In this document: positions 37,426 to 49,879 of the stretch, piece by piece
How the letters are laid out: each line of letters starts with the position of its first letter
Numbering within the stretch: position 1 is the first letter of the stretch
Assembly (NCBI GenBank): GCA_012295275.1
Contig: CM022671.1
Coordinates: forward strand, 27,489,822 to 27,553,821
Direction of reading: 5' to 3'
DNA length: 64,000 bases
Origin: Chrysomallon squamiferum
Lineage: Eukaryota; Mollusca; Gastropoda; Neomphalida; Peltospiridae
Translations under genes and position numbers: made by a program
Notes under the pieces: generated by a model
What the model was told of the DNA's origin: nothing
Database searches by the model: none
Seen by the model: the letters and a program-made list of their open reading frames with translations, nothing else

Positions 37426-38735
37426 GTCTGTGTATATATATATATATGTGAATATACATATATATGTGTCTGTGTGTGGAAATTTGCCATATGTCACATA
37501 TCATACCATTAATTATTCACCTTGCATTATTCGAGCGTTCATCGTATTACCACATATAATGTGATCCATCCTGCATCGTACAGTGCATCATCACCTAACA
37601 CATGATCAGTCACAGAGAACCAGTCTGACACTGCAACGTCTCGTGGTCCATCGCTTTTCACGTAGCATACAACAACGACAGTGACATCAACGCCAAAGTA
37701 ATGCATTTTCAGCGTTAGCCTAGTTTTTATAGCATTTCAGTGCAGTGCAGTGCACAGCAACTAAAACGTCGACAGTTACAATGGCGGTCATTTTCGTGCA
37801 AACTAGCCGATAGAAATGTATTATGATCGCTGAATAGTTTTGAAATAGCCTCAGTATATTATTGGTGCGTGTTCTTTTATTTATTTATTTTTTTAAATTT
37901 ATTTTTTTACTAATCTTTCTAGATAATACTCATGCCCTATCATAAAATAGCTGTGTACAGTATAATAGGTACTATATTTATGTAGCGTACATATTTTGTA
38001 ACGTAATCGTTATCTATGTTTTCTGAATATACACATAAAAGGGACAACAAATACTTTGTTTCGATAATAACTGCTACATTGCTGACCTGACTTTTAGTCT
38101 GCTGATAATCAATAAAATATTAGTGAACAATAACTAATTAAATAAAAATAAAAAAAAACTCGATTTCATCACCAAACATCAGAATCGGGAAAGGACCTGC
38201 TATCTTTAGAATGTGCATCTCATCCATAAACACACATCAAACATTAATGCTTTGCGTCCATACAGACAAAACACATTAATTCTTAAGTATAGTATATACA
38301 TTATGTTGCATTACATGCGTACGTAAACATAGTGCTTGCGGATAGAACGTACATTGTATGTATACGGGCAAAAAAACAACAACACAAAAACCCACAAAAA
38401 ATACGGTAGCGCTGCAGCTGTAGCTTTTGTATTGTGTATCGTAATTCAATGAAGTAGAAAGATGGAAAGCATAAGTACTGCATTTGTCTTCTTCATCGTG
38501 TTTAATTGTGTTCGGAGTCTGTGATTTTGACCACCTGCTGTTGTTAACAAAAGACAACGAAAGTTGTCCCCAGGCGAGTACAATACTGATGTTTTTACTT
38601 GTGTCAGTCCGTGCTTGTGTTGACATAATAACTGTGTGGCGAAGTTTGATGCGTAACAACAACAACGGTTTTGAATAGGATAGATTGAATGGTTTGCTTT
38701 TGGTTAATTTTCGATTTTTTTAAATTATTATTATT
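37426..38735. other. Non-coding interval, nothing recognised
   Basis: A 129-codon minus-strand frame (38276-38665) has no recognisable domain and overlaps plus-strand frames of similar quality. I do not call it a gene. Confidence 0.35.
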
Positions 38736-38858
38736 TTGTATCGTTTTTTTTTTTTTTTTTTTATTATTATTGTGGATTGCTTTTACACATCTTTTGTCCT
38801 TTTTTCTGTCATTTCTTTCTTTTTGACTGTATTATTATTATTTGGTTGTTGTTATTGC

Positions 38859-38897
<39 letters not shown>

Positions 38898-39042
38898 CAT
38901 TATTATTATGTTGTTGTTGTTGTTACTATTATTATCATCATCATCATCATCATCATTATTATTATTATTTTCTTGTTGTTGTTGAATTCTATCAGTAATA
39001 CAGACCATGAAAATATTATATACTGATGGACTATAAAATGGA

Positions 39043-39079
<37 letters not shown>

Positions 39080-39125
39080 AGAAGAAGAAAAAAACAAAAG
39101 TAATTAAAAAAAAAAAAAAAAAAAA
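38736..39125. repeat. (T)n, (TTA)n, (TTG)n, (ATC)n and (A)n cluster
   Basis: T-run at 38744-38762, TTA units 38857-38900, TTG and ATC units to 38970, then A-runs at about 39048-39077 and 39107-39125. Confidence 0.9.
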
Positions 39126-40537
39126 TACAAAATAAAATAAACAATAGTATTAACATATACAACGTCAGCTTTCAGGTAAGTGTGACAGAGTTATTATATC
39201 AAAGCAGCACAAGTAAACGCTCAATCGTTCTAAAGAAACCATCGAGTCACCATGTCTTCGTCTGCTTATTTCTGCAGTCACGTTGTGATCTGAATACAAA
39301 AAGACGTAGATTTGCGACTCGGATGTTCAGAGGAGCAAAAGTACCTTAAAAAACTCGAGCAACACAGGGGGTAGGAGGTATTCGGAAAAAAAGAAGAAGA
39401 AATTTTAACACTTATTTTTATCTGCGTAAAATGTCCGGCATATCAACGCTTCTGCCTTCCATTACCAAGGATACCCCGCACAAGCACGTGAAATACAAAT
39501 GTATTGGTTATCTACAGGAATTCAGCCGGAGATAGGTATCACTGTGAAATAATTTCCCTGAGCAACAACTTCGATTTCCTTAGAGGCGAAAATGCCTTAA
39601 GTTGGAATGCGTCTGAAAATTAATTCAGCCAAATCATTTTTATTATATCAAGTTAAATACTCAATACCGTCTTTAATTTGATTCTGGAGACTTTGGAATG
39701 GAGAGGTATGGTTTGACTAATATGGTTGAACCTCCTGCACCAAGCGTGAAATTGTGAGTTACAGTAATTAGCGTTCTGATTATTGTTTTGGAAATGGAAT
39801 TGTCAAGGACAAGAGGAATTTTCAATCAGAATTATTATTGTCATTGTTATCTGTTATATCAGCATTGTATTCGATGGTACTGTACATTTTATCCATTATA
39901 AAATGTAAATTATCTGAATTTATGAAAATATTTGATAGAAGTAAAAGATGTCTTTATATTTCTGATTAAAAATTACAATAAGTTAAAATATTCAGATAAC
40001 GTATTTATAACAGTTCAGACACAGAAAATAGGCTCTATTATTGCAAATGCTCATAATATGGGGGAAAAAAAAAATTAATTAAATCCTTCAAATACTTTAG
40101 AACCCGATATACCTCGAAAAATCATTGTATAAGTTCCCTAATTCTAGTACTGAGGAAATATCGTTTATTTAACCAATTAATATCCTGCTTATATTTAATT
40201 CGTTCTACATATCCAGAGGGAAAGCTCTTTCGCTAATTAAAGTTTACGTTATTTTCGTAGTCTAAATAAATGACCAGTATAACTTCTAACACACGAGAAA
40301 GCCCACACACGTCCTTTGACAAACAAGTCCTGGGAAATACAGAAATGGATTTACTAAAAAAAATATCAATCCTACTATTTCGGAAAAGTATTACGTTATT
40401 TGCATATGATTTCAGAGGCAGCAAAACCTTTTTGGATGGTCAGTTCATTTCCTGTAAAATAATAATTATATTGGTCGTTAATCATAGGTGATGTTGTACC
40501 AAAACCTTCGAAAAACTATTACAGATGTATGATAACT
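39126..40537. other. Non-coding interval, nothing recognised
   Basis: Unique AT-rich sequence. A phrase near 40300 (GTCCTTTGACAAACAAGTCC) resembles the conserved core of the adjacent ~190-bp repeat and may be an outlying decayed copy. Confidence 0.35.
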
Positions 40538-41335
40538 GATAATAAAAATAAAACATTCAAACAGTCATGATGCATAGGTGATAAAGCAATTCGACCTTCG
40601 ACAAAGCAATCAAGGTATAACGCGTAGTAGGCAAACACGTGTGTCCGAGCGATTTCAAGCACGAGTATGTGTTGACATCGTGTTCACGATGTTACTGATG
40701 TCAGAAACACATGTTCCCAACGACACTGATAATAAAAATAAAGAATAGTCCATTCTTCATTGGTAATAACCGTAACATGCCTTTCGATAAACCCCAATCA
40801 TGCTATAAAGCAAAATGGGCAAACAAAGATGTTAACTATGGACTCTGGAAGGAATATACGTTGTCTGTGTGTGTCAGCTTTATATCCACAATGTTACTGA
40901 CATGTTCCCAAATGATAACAAAAATAAAAATTACAAAAAGTTACTGACAGTTGGTGATAAAGTAACACGGCCTTTGATAAACACCAACCATGGAATAGAA
41001 TATAATAAACATACAGTGGTGTGACCTAGCGACTTACTTTAACTTCTATATCCATAGTTAATCCCGAACAAGACTATTAATAAAATTTCAGAGGTCAACG
41101 TTTACTATCAGTATTACGGCCTTTGATAAAACAATCAATGGTATAAAGCTCAACAGACATCACCTAGGAGGACTGATCCCGCGACCTCAAGAACAAAAAG
41201 TGTTCGTAAGTTGACGTTAGATCCACGGTGTTATTGTTGTCCAGGTCGTAATCCGCAGCGAGACTGGTAATAAAAATAAAAAAAACTTCTGCTGGTGATA
41301 AAGTAGCGTCGTTAAAGGAGCGAGTATAAAGTATT
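40538..41335. repeat. Degenerate tandem repeat, unit about 190 bp, 4-5 copies
   Basis: GATAATAAAAATAAAA recurs at 40538, 40728, about 40913, about 41076 and 41266. GGTGATAAAG-type phrases recur at 40577, 40762, 40953, about 41104 and 41293. Between them lies a conserved core, CGGCCTTTGATAAACACCAA and then TGGTATAAAGC. Intervals are 185, 191, about 151 and 189 bases, so one unit is about 40 bases short. Copies have diverged strongly but stay colinear. Confidence 0.65.
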
Positions 41336-41339
41336 GATG

Positions 41340-41560
41340 AATACGCGGATCTGTGGAGACTGGTTTAAGTTATAATTACCCTCCCCGCTCTCGCCCGCAC
41401 ACCATTTTGTACGTGAGAGAGTAACAAGGGGGACGAGAGCGTATCTCTTACTCGCAGTTAATAAGACAATGCCTCTGGTAATTATGTGTGAAACGCAGTT
41501 CAAGTGTATTCCACTCGGAACGATGCTCTCTGACAGCGATTCAGAGAATGAATAACAAAC
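41340..41560. other. Repeat-free island, candidate cis-regulatory element
   Basis: GC-richer than its flanks, directly at the end of the ~190-bp array. It contains a stem CGCTCTCG ... CGAGAGCG (arms about 35 bases apart), TAATTA-type cores twice (near 41375 and 41477) and TCAAGTG (NK-type core) near 41500. No open frame. Confidence 0.3.
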
Positions 41561-42765
41561 AAGCCTGATAAATGAAATAAGGAAAGTTAGCTTAATGCTT
41601 TTGTTTCTAGTGTTCTTGTTTTTAGCTTTCGATTTCTTTATTACTACTACTACTACTATTGTTATTATTATTATTATTATTACTATTATTATTTTTTTTA
41701 TTATTATTATTATTATATTTCTTTATTTTAAATTCTTATTCTTTAGAATGGTATCTTCTAGAACATTTAATGGCTATGAGTAGGTCTCCAATCAAATAAG
41801 GTTAAAATTAGCTAAGAAGCAAGTAACCTTAAATGGGCTTAAAATCAAACCTAATCTGACGATATTTAACGGGCTTGGAATTTGGAAAAGAACCGTTACT
41901 GTTTTATATCTGCAAAACCTTCAGTATAACATACGTTGAATTCTCGAGCATTCTTTCATTAGAACGTTCTGTCATCATTCATTCTGACATTCTGAGACGA
42001 ATAATTCACAACAAAAACTTGAAATCAAGAACTAACATTTTCACCAGCACAAAAAACATGAAAATTACGTTTCAGTCTTCTATATTAAAATTTGACTCTC
42101 CTTTTTCTTCCTTGCCTAGTATTACTGATCTTCTCAGCTAACTTAATTGTTTAATTTTTTTTTTTTTTAATAAAATATTAATTTACGATAAATGTTAATC
42201 TATAACATAATTATTTCTTTAGATAAAATATTAATATACTATTAATATTTATCTGTTCTTTTGTTAGCTATCATTTGTTTCTTGTTCGATATTGGGTTCA
42301 ACTGTTTTCGTTATTTCTTTCTTATTTGACATTTTCTTCTTCTTTTATTTTTTTTTTTTTCTTTTTTAAATTTATCTTGATCTATAAGCTCTTGCTTCAA
42401 ACCACATCTATTTAAAAATCAGTTATTTTCATGTTAATCCTGCGACAGATTTATAAAAAAAAAAAAAAGGAAAAAATTAGCCTAAAGCTCTCGTAGACTA
42501 TTTGAATACGTCAAAACATGTTTTTTAAAATCTCTTCTATGTAAGTCATTACGTACTTATTCCTTTATTATCCCCCAGACATCATTAACGATATTTTGTA
42601 ACACGATCTCAACAAACACTTCAGACATCATCGGAATGTGATAATAACTCTGAAAACCTCTCTAATCCTGTGGCTATGATCAAGCAGTTTACAGTGATTG
42701 CTTAATACAAATCTTTTAAAATAAGGTTAAGGCCAGATTGAAAACGAAGTAACTAGGATACATAC
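41561..42765. other. Non-coding interval with (ACT)n/(ATT)n
   Basis: ACT/ATT trinucleotides at 41641-41716, T-rich runs near 42157 and 42350, A-run near 42455. No gene supported. Confidence 0.45.
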
Positions 42766-43089
42766 ATACATACAGTCAAATTATGTAAACATATACACTT
42801 ATTACTGTACGTACGTGCGTAGATACGTACATACAAACATTTCACTTCACTGCACTGGTTGAGAATCACGCTTGTTTCTCTGAATGTCTGTACGTTGTTA
42901 CAGTGATTCTAGTGCATTGTTTCTACTTTTTTCCAGATCGAATTTACTGATATATGCTACATACGTACATACGTGCATACATACATACGTACACACATAC
43001 ATATATGTCTGTGTATATGGAGTGTTGTGTGTGTATGTGTGTTTGTGTGTGTGTGTTTGTGTGTGTCTGTGTGTGTCAGTTTGTGTGTC

Positions 43090-43120
<31 letters not shown>
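42766..43120. repeat. (ATAC)n and (GT)n tracts
   Basis: ATAC units near 42770 and 42955-43000, GT-rich sequence at 43025-43120. Confidence 0.85.
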
Positions 43121-43125
<5 letters not shown>

Positions 43126-43331
43126 GGAACTGACTTTTATGATCTCATGAGTAATTGTAAATTGGACATTGATGCTATGTTATTTCAGAACTTTTTTTTT
43201 TTTTAAATTAAAAAAAACAAAACAACAACAACATAGTAAAAACAATAAATAAATAATTATTCAATTACGGAAGTTAGAGATAGGCAGATGTTTTATTTGT
43301 TTCTGTTTTCTTTCTTTGCACCAAACACATT

Positions 43332-43930
43332 TGACTAACGGTAAACGGACAATTCCCCACATAGACTATTCCCCCTGGACAATCCCACATAGACTATTCC
43401 CCACTGGACAATCCCCCACATAGACTATTCCCCACTGGACAATTCCCCACATAGACTATTCCCCACTGGACAATTCCCCACATAGACTATTCCCCACTGG
43501 ACAATCCCCCACATAGACTATTCCCCACTGGACAATCCCCCACATAGACTATTCCCCACTGGACAATCCCCCACATAGACTATTCCCCACTGGACAATTC
43601 CCCACATGGACAATTCTCCACTGGACAATTCTCCACTCCACACACACACACACACACACACACATTAGATCTACCGTCATCATCGTCATCGTCATAATCA
43701 TTATCACCATAATTATTATTAGTGTTGTTGTTGGTGCTGCTGTTATTACTATTACTACCACTATTATTATTACAGAGTATTACTATGATGATTCTTGCTA
43801 CGGACACTTATACAAAATTAAGAGTGGGGAATTGTCCAAAAGTGTGATTATGGAATGGGGAACTGTCCAAGTGGGTTATTGTCCAGTGGGGAACTGTCCA
43901 AGTGGGCAGTTGTCCTGGAACCTGACTAAC
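43332..43930. mobile_element. Candidate non-autonomous DNA transposon A with 8-bp TSD
   Basis: The element spans 43340-43922 (583 bp) and is flanked by the perfect 8-bp direct repeat TGACTAAC (43332-43339 and 43923-43930). The left end reads GGTAAACGGACAATTCCCCA; the right end, reverse-complemented, reads GGTTCCAGGACAACTGCCCA. They agree at 16 of the first 21 positions. Inside the left end, the terminal motif has expanded into about nine 31-bp tandem units (to about 43640). The right end has shorter inverted relatives of the same motif (43826-43922). The middle is (CA)n and CAT/ATT trinucleotide sequence, with no transposase. An 8-bp duplication fits hAT, Merlin, P or Zisupton-type insertion; MULE-type is possible. 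The family is not resolved. Confidence 0.65.
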
Positions 43931-44870
43931 AAATCAAATTGATCTTCTGTATGTACGGGCTTTGGAGTTTTGGAGGAAACAATAAAAAGGTTAAAAGAAA
44001 CCGTTTTACACTAAATATTGTTTTAATTTCTCAAGAGAATCGTTCAAAGTGAAACAAACTATTGTAATTCGAACCACATATTTTCGTGATGGGCTGTTTG
44101 TCGCGACATTTAATTTGATTTATACTAGCACACTTTCACTGACTAAATTACGTAAAAAAAAAAAATGTCTGAAGATGGTTTGGGATTTTTTTCTCTCTGT
44201 GTCTTTTAATGTGATTGTCTCAGTATAATAGCTTTTAAGAGTCTAATTTAACAAACAACTGACAGCAGTATCGGTGTAGGCTAAAACCGAACGTTATACG
44301 AGTATTAGGTTATCAAAAAAGATATATAAATTCTGTTGTAATCTATGTTGTTTCCGTTTCCAGCAAGGGGAATTAGAACCGAGAATCCTTCATAACAATA
44401 TCCATCGACCTTAAATAATCAGTTTTTTATTGACTTTTATTTCCGCCAGCAGTCAAAAAAAAAAAATTTTTTTGAAATTGCAGGATCGTTTGAAAGGATT
44501 CAGCGGGAACTTTTATTTAGATTCTGGTAATCTTTTTCTCCCTCTAGTCCCGTTTCATTTTCAATTCTTATCTTTGTCCTATATTTTTATAATCCTCTCA
44601 GGATTTCTTTTTGATTGCAGTTCGCGAAAATCTGCATCAACTGAAGGATTAAATATAATGCTGTTTCGTTATATAGATACTGAACATGAGATGATTCAAG
44701 AAAAAAAAAAAATTATTTCTTTTACGGGTGAGTCGGATTAAAGTGTGAATTAAGGATCAACGCTCTTATTCTGTCTGCTTCTCGTAATAACAAATATTCT
44801 GTGAAGTCTTTTCATTCTGCGTGTTTTTTTGCGTTCTTGAAGATGTGTTATATGGATGTAGGTGTATCAG
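43931..44870. other. Non-coding interval, nothing recognised
   Basis: A 103-codon plus-strand frame (44430-44741) has no recognisable domain and includes homopolymer-coded residues. I do not call it a gene. Confidence 0.35.
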
Positions 44871-45000
44871 TATGTATATATGTATGTAGTATATTTTGTG
44901 CATGCATCTATGTATGTATATATGCATGTATCTACGTATGTAGCTACTATATTTGTATGTATGTATATATGGATGTGTGAGTGTGTGTGTGTGTGTGTGA
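44871..45000. repeat. Imperfect (ATGT)n and (GT)n
   Basis: ATGT/ATAT units followed by a GT tract at 44977-44999. Confidence 0.85.
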
Positions 45001-45849
45001 CTGCGTTTCTCGGAGGTAGTGTGCCCGCTTGCCATTTTACTTAAATCACTTTATTTTTATGCAAACTTTTAATACACCAAAACTATTCCGAAGTCATATT
45101 TAATTCTTTTCAACAAGGTGACTTTAATGTAATTTAAATATTTTGTTACAAGTTCATTGTATCAGCAATATGCAAACGTAAAAGTTAGAGATGATTTGAT
45201 CATCTAAATTTAATCTGTGTTTATGTTTGTTTGTATGTATGTATGATGTATGATACATATCTTTACGTATATTTATATGGTTACTCATAATGTTTTGCGA
45301 ATGAGTAAAAAAAAATATATTAGATACGTATATAAATGCATTGTTCTATTTTATTGCCTTTATCAGCAGATTTCAATAAAACATGTATGGGTTCATTTAG
45401 CTACATTTATTAAACGTGTTAATATTACCTACTCTCTACACGGCACCTGTTTCATTTGTACTTTTTTTAATTTTATTTTTAATTACCTTTTACATAAATT
45501 TACGGAAAATTAGCATCTGTTACAAGCGATGTCTGTGTATATTTCATATTTAAAAAAAAAAAAAAAAATTAATAAAAAAAATGTCGACATAGCAAAAAAA
45601 CAACGCTCAGCAGCTAAACGACATTAGATGCTCACATAGCAAATTAACTTACAACAGTGAAAGGGTGAAAAAAAAATATTTGCTGACGGGAAAAGCGATA
45701 TTGAGTAATTTCAAAACACTGGTCTTACACGAAAAAAAAACCCACAAACATATTTTTGTATAAACATACAGCTCAAGGGCGAAGGCTTGTCAGTGATCAA
45801 ATAGAAAACAGAAAGAGAGAGAGAGTGAGAAAAAAAAAACCCTATCTTT
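45001..45849. other. Non-coding interval, nothing recognised
   Basis: ATGT units near 45226-45250 and A-run near 45552-45568. Otherwise unique AT-rich sequence. Confidence 0.35.
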
Positions 45850-46140
45850 GAAAACTCTCGCGAGTTTGGTTAAATTATGTTTGCTCACGGAGATCAAATA
45901 GCTGCGGGCTGTTGGCTGATTACCTAAATCTGTGCTGATTTACAAACGGGAATGTCCGACGGCAATTATCAGTTTGGTCAACCCATAGGAAAATATACAA
46001 AAAGGAAGCCCCATTACAATTGAGTGAGCGGATATTTCTGTGACACTTACAGTTAAGTATAAAGAAAACAACAGACTGTTCAGGTTCTGAAAATGTCGCT
46101 GTTTCAAGGTCTTTAGAAAGATACTGAATTTCTGTTGAGG
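45850..46140. other. Repeat-free island, candidate cis-regulatory element
   Basis: Balanced composition with no simple repeats. Homeodomain- and Fox-type cores are present (GATTACC, TTTACAAAC, CAATTATC, TTACAATTGAG). No convincing frame. Confidence 0.25.
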
Positions 46141-46334
46141 CTTGGATGGAGAAAAGAGATAAATCATAAAAATAAAAAATAATAAATAAATAAATAAAAA
46201 TTAAAAAATGAAGACAGAAAGAAAGAAAAACGAACTAATAAATGATTTTTGGGAGGTTTTTTTTTTTTTTTTTCAAATCATCTGTATGTTAATTCATAAT
46301 TTTTGTATAGTATTATTAATGATGATGTAATGAC

Positions 46335-46338
<4 letters not shown>

Positions 46339-46418
<80 letters not shown>
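46339..46418. repeat. (AG)40 microsatellite
   Basis: A pure AG tract of 80 bases, preceded by GAT units and a T-run (46258-46274). Confidence 0.95.
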
Positions 46419-46421
<3 letters not shown>

Positions 46422-46799
46422 GAATCGAGATAAAAAAACCTCATAATTTTACTGCAGTTATATTATAATTTTATTATTTTATTCTGTTCTCAGAGATTAC
46501 ACTGGCATATTGGATGTTTTGCTTATGTTATCTGGAGAGATTATAAAATATTATTATCATTTCTTTAATGTTTCAAACGAAAGCTATAAAAACCGGCTTT
46601 TCGCATTTTTATTGGCAATTTAATATTTTACTCTGACAAATGTGGACGCTTTTATGTTCGTTTATCGGTGCAAAAACATAACAGATTTTAAAACGATTTT
46701 CTAAAGGTCACGATGTTTGTAACTTAAACAGGTGGAGGCAATTAGGTATCAGTGGTACGGCACAATTTATTTATTATCTTTGATTTTATAAATAATAAT
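46419..46799. other. Non-coding interval, nothing recognised
   Basis: Unique AT-rich sequence. Confidence 0.35.
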
Positions 46800-46825
46800 A
46801 AAACAACAACAACAACAACAATAAC

Positions 46826-46881
<56 letters not shown>
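46800..46881. repeat. (CAA)n-(TAA)n microsatellite
   Basis: About 6 CAA units followed by about 19 TAA units. Confidence 0.95.
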
Positions 46882-46883
<2 letters not shown>

Positions 46884-47174
46884 CTTATCCTGAGAGTCGA
46901 TATGTAATTGGTTCAGTTCCACAACCACTGGCACAGTCTGTGATTTCAGTCTAAGCCACAACATTAAATATTTCTTCCTTGTAATTTTCTGTTTAGACAT
47001 TTACAGAAGACCTCGGAATGTTAACCAGTAAAAAAAAACAAAAAAAACATTCAGTTACTGGTCGGATCTTTGTGGTTTTCGTTTCGCCTTCGTCTTTCTT
47101 TTGTCCAGCGCACAGGTGGGTCTGTTGTAAAACTAACATCTTAAGCTTCAGGGTCCATAATCAACGTTGGGCTT

Positions 47175-47275
47175 CAGAAAAATATATGCATGGCTGGAAG
47201 TAATTTCGGGGAGAAAAAAAGGATGAAGTTAATTTCGAAAAACATTATACAGTTGATTTAAAAAGTTCAAAAATC
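47175..47275 (+). repeat. Local direct repeat, copy 1 (about 100 bp)
   Basis: Matches 48177-48273 at most positions, including TATGCATGGCT, AATTTCGG, and the 20-base block TTAATTTCGAAAAACATTAT followed by ACAGTTGATTTAAAA. Copies lie about 1 kb apart in the same orientation, with the CTG tract and T-run between them. Confidence 0.75.
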
Positions 47276-47298
47276 GACATTGATTCAAAATTGTGTTT

Positions 47299-47319
47299 CT
47301 GCTGCTACTACTGCTACTC

Positions 47320-47351
<32 letters not shown>

Positions 47352-47439
47352 TCTACTTCTGCTGCTGCTGCTGCTGCTGCTACTACTACTACTACTACTA
47401 CTACTAACAATAATAATAAAAATGAGGATGATGATAGTA

Positions 47440-47471
<32 letters not shown>
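47299..47471. repeat. (CTG)n-(CTA)n microsatellite and T-run
   Basis: CTG and CTA units to 47405, AAT and GAT units, then about 29 T at 47443-47471. Alanine-, leucine- and valine-rich frames here are artefacts. Confidence 0.95.
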
Positions 47472-47475
<4 letters not shown>

Positions 47476-48176
47476 ACGCCGTTTTTATAGCACCAGATAA
47501 TACGTCTACTAGTCGAAACGCCAATAAATAAACTTCACGCAGATCACAAAATACGTAATGCATACACGTGAATGACGTGAAATCATTTGTTAGCTGAGAC
47601 AGTCTTCGTCGCATCCTCGTTGACTGAGACAACCAACGCTTACACACTTCCCCGAGATACAACTTTTATAACACACTGTCATATTAGTAATTGAACTGGC
47701 TTTAACTTCTTTTTTTTTACCTTTTTTTTTCTTTCTTCTTATTCTTTTCTCTGATGTCGGAGGACCGTATTTATTACTACGCGTTCGTAAGGTTTCAGAC
47801 TAGGAAGGAAAAAAACAACAATGACGTTGTACGACTTTATCACGTCACTTTCCCACGCGACGTGAGGAAACAATTTTGTTTATTGGTGTGGAAAACTAAC
47901 TGATTCTTATCCTCGTTTTTAGGTTTTCACTTTTTTTTAGTTTAACTTTCTTTTTTTCTTTTATTTTTTTCTTTTTTATTTTTTTTAAATACACTTCATC
48001 TAAATGGACGGCCTACCGACATTTCGAACTTTCATTTGATTTGTTTATTGCCAGCTTTTTATAATGAAATCTTCAGTTTAACCCCAAGATTACAGACACT
48101 GAAAGACTTCGAACCATTATTAAAAAAAAAAAAAACATTAAAAAAATAAAAATTAATTTTGAAGAAGTTTATTACA
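47472..48176. other. Non-coding interval, nothing recognised
   Basis: Between the two local direct repeats. T-rich runs near 47940-47990. No gene. Confidence 0.35.
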
Positions 48177-48273
48177 AAATATATATGCATGGCTTGAAAT
48201 AATTTCGGAGAGAAAAAAAAAATATGAAGTTAATTTCGAAAAACATTATACAGTTGATTTAAAAGAAGTAAAA
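48177..48273 (+). repeat. Local direct repeat, copy 2
   Basis: Second copy of the 47175-47275 segment. Differences are mainly single substitutions and A-run length. Confidence 0.75.
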
Positions 48274-49879
48274 AATTAAAAAGAAGGAAATTAATAAGCG
48301 TATAGATTAATTTTGAAAACATGTTTGTTACAAAAAAAAAAATAATAATAATAATAATAAGTTAAAAACGAAAAAAAATACCTGGCTGTGATCTGTAAAA
48401 CCTTTCAAAATGAAGGATGAAGAAGAAACGAAAACAAAAATTAATAATCGCAACCCAAACTAAACTACAGGTGTTTGCAGTTAAATTACATTCTGAACTT
48501 ACATTTTACCTTTTTTATTATCTGTTCAGTTTGTAATTTAATATCAATAAATCTTTTATTTTCACCAAAACTAAGATAAAGAGTTAAAGTATTTAAAAAA
48601 ATTTTAACTAATTTTTATTTATTTATTTATTAGTTAATTTTCTTCGATGTATTGTTTAATTCTCTCATTTTCTTACTTTATTTTTCTTAGCTTTATTTAT
48701 ATTTTTAAATTATTTGTCTTAAAAGAATATAAACGTTTTGTTGAAAATACAAAAGACCACTGAAATGCTCATCAGAACTACAAAGGAAACGATTCTCTTC
48801 TTAGTGGTTATCATTAGTGTCAGAAAAGAAGAAAAATGAGATGATAAAAAAATAATGAATTAAACGAAACAGAGAGGGGAATAGGTGTGTTTTTAAACTG
48901 AAAACTGAAAAAAAAATCAGAAAGAGGGTACACTACAACTGAAAACAGATGATTTAATCTTTAACGAATTAATCTGAAGAGTATTTTAAGTAACATTTCC
49001 TAGTCTGTAGACTGTTCCACACTGTCACCCTGGTAAACTTATTGGTTTTAAAACTGCTCTGTGAATTAATTAACATCGACAAGCTAAAACAAAATGATGT
49101 CTTTCAAATTATGAAACACTTCAAACTAAAGTTTGTGTTTTTTTATTTTTTTTTTTTTATTTCCTTACTGACTGTGCATAGTGATTTATATATATATATA
49201 TAAAATTTCTGCTACAGTTTTTCTTGTGTTTGGGGTGTGTTCTTGCTTGTTTTTTTTTTTAAAAATAAGGTATGAAATTATGCAAAGTGTTAATAACTAA
49301 TATATAATGGAATAAGATTAACAAAACGAAGACACACTTTGATGTACGACTGACGTCAGATTCAGTCTGGATCATCATCTTCACATCATATACAACCAGA
49401 CATGAAAAAAAAAATGTGATAATACAAATATAATAAACTGATATTACAGTAAACAGAAGATTTTCTGTGAAATGATTCCACACATTGAACATCGAAGAAA
49501 GTCAGAACACGAAAGGGAGAGACAGAATAATTAACAAGCGAGATACTTTTTTTTTCAGGAACTGTGAAAATAGATTTCTGTCGAAATGTAGGCAGGCGAT
49601 AGCGTGTGTCTTTGAACCCACATCGACAACAGAAGTGAACTGTTACCACTCTCTGACTAAAACGAAGACAGAGAAAATAAACTTCTGACTTCAGACATGA
49701 TTAGTGCGATATTAGTTAATTAAATCATTTTAATAGGTAACTTTTAACTCTTTTTTTTCCTTTGGTACAACAGAAAAATAAAAAAAAGAATATGTCTTTT
49801 AGACAGATGTTTTATATTAGCTTGGTTTTGAGCATGCGTGTTCTTGTATTTTATAATGTTGTTTTAATTGCTTATGTGT
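48274..49879. other. Non-coding interval, nothing recognised
   Basis: AT-rich with short AAT, ATTT, TA and T tracts. Short frames at 49386-49690 on both strands show no domain. Confidence 0.4.

Noticed and set aside
38276-38665. 129-codon minus-strand frame
   Set aside because: No domain, no family resemblance, overlapping plus-strand frames of equal quality, and AT-rich codons.
43343-43640. CRISPR-like array of 31-bp units
   Set aside because: Units are contiguous without spacers and derive from the terminal motif of the flanking element.
44430-44741. 103-codon plus-strand frame
   Set aside because: Contains homopolymer-coded lysines and no domain; AT-rich codon use like the surrounding non-coding DNA.
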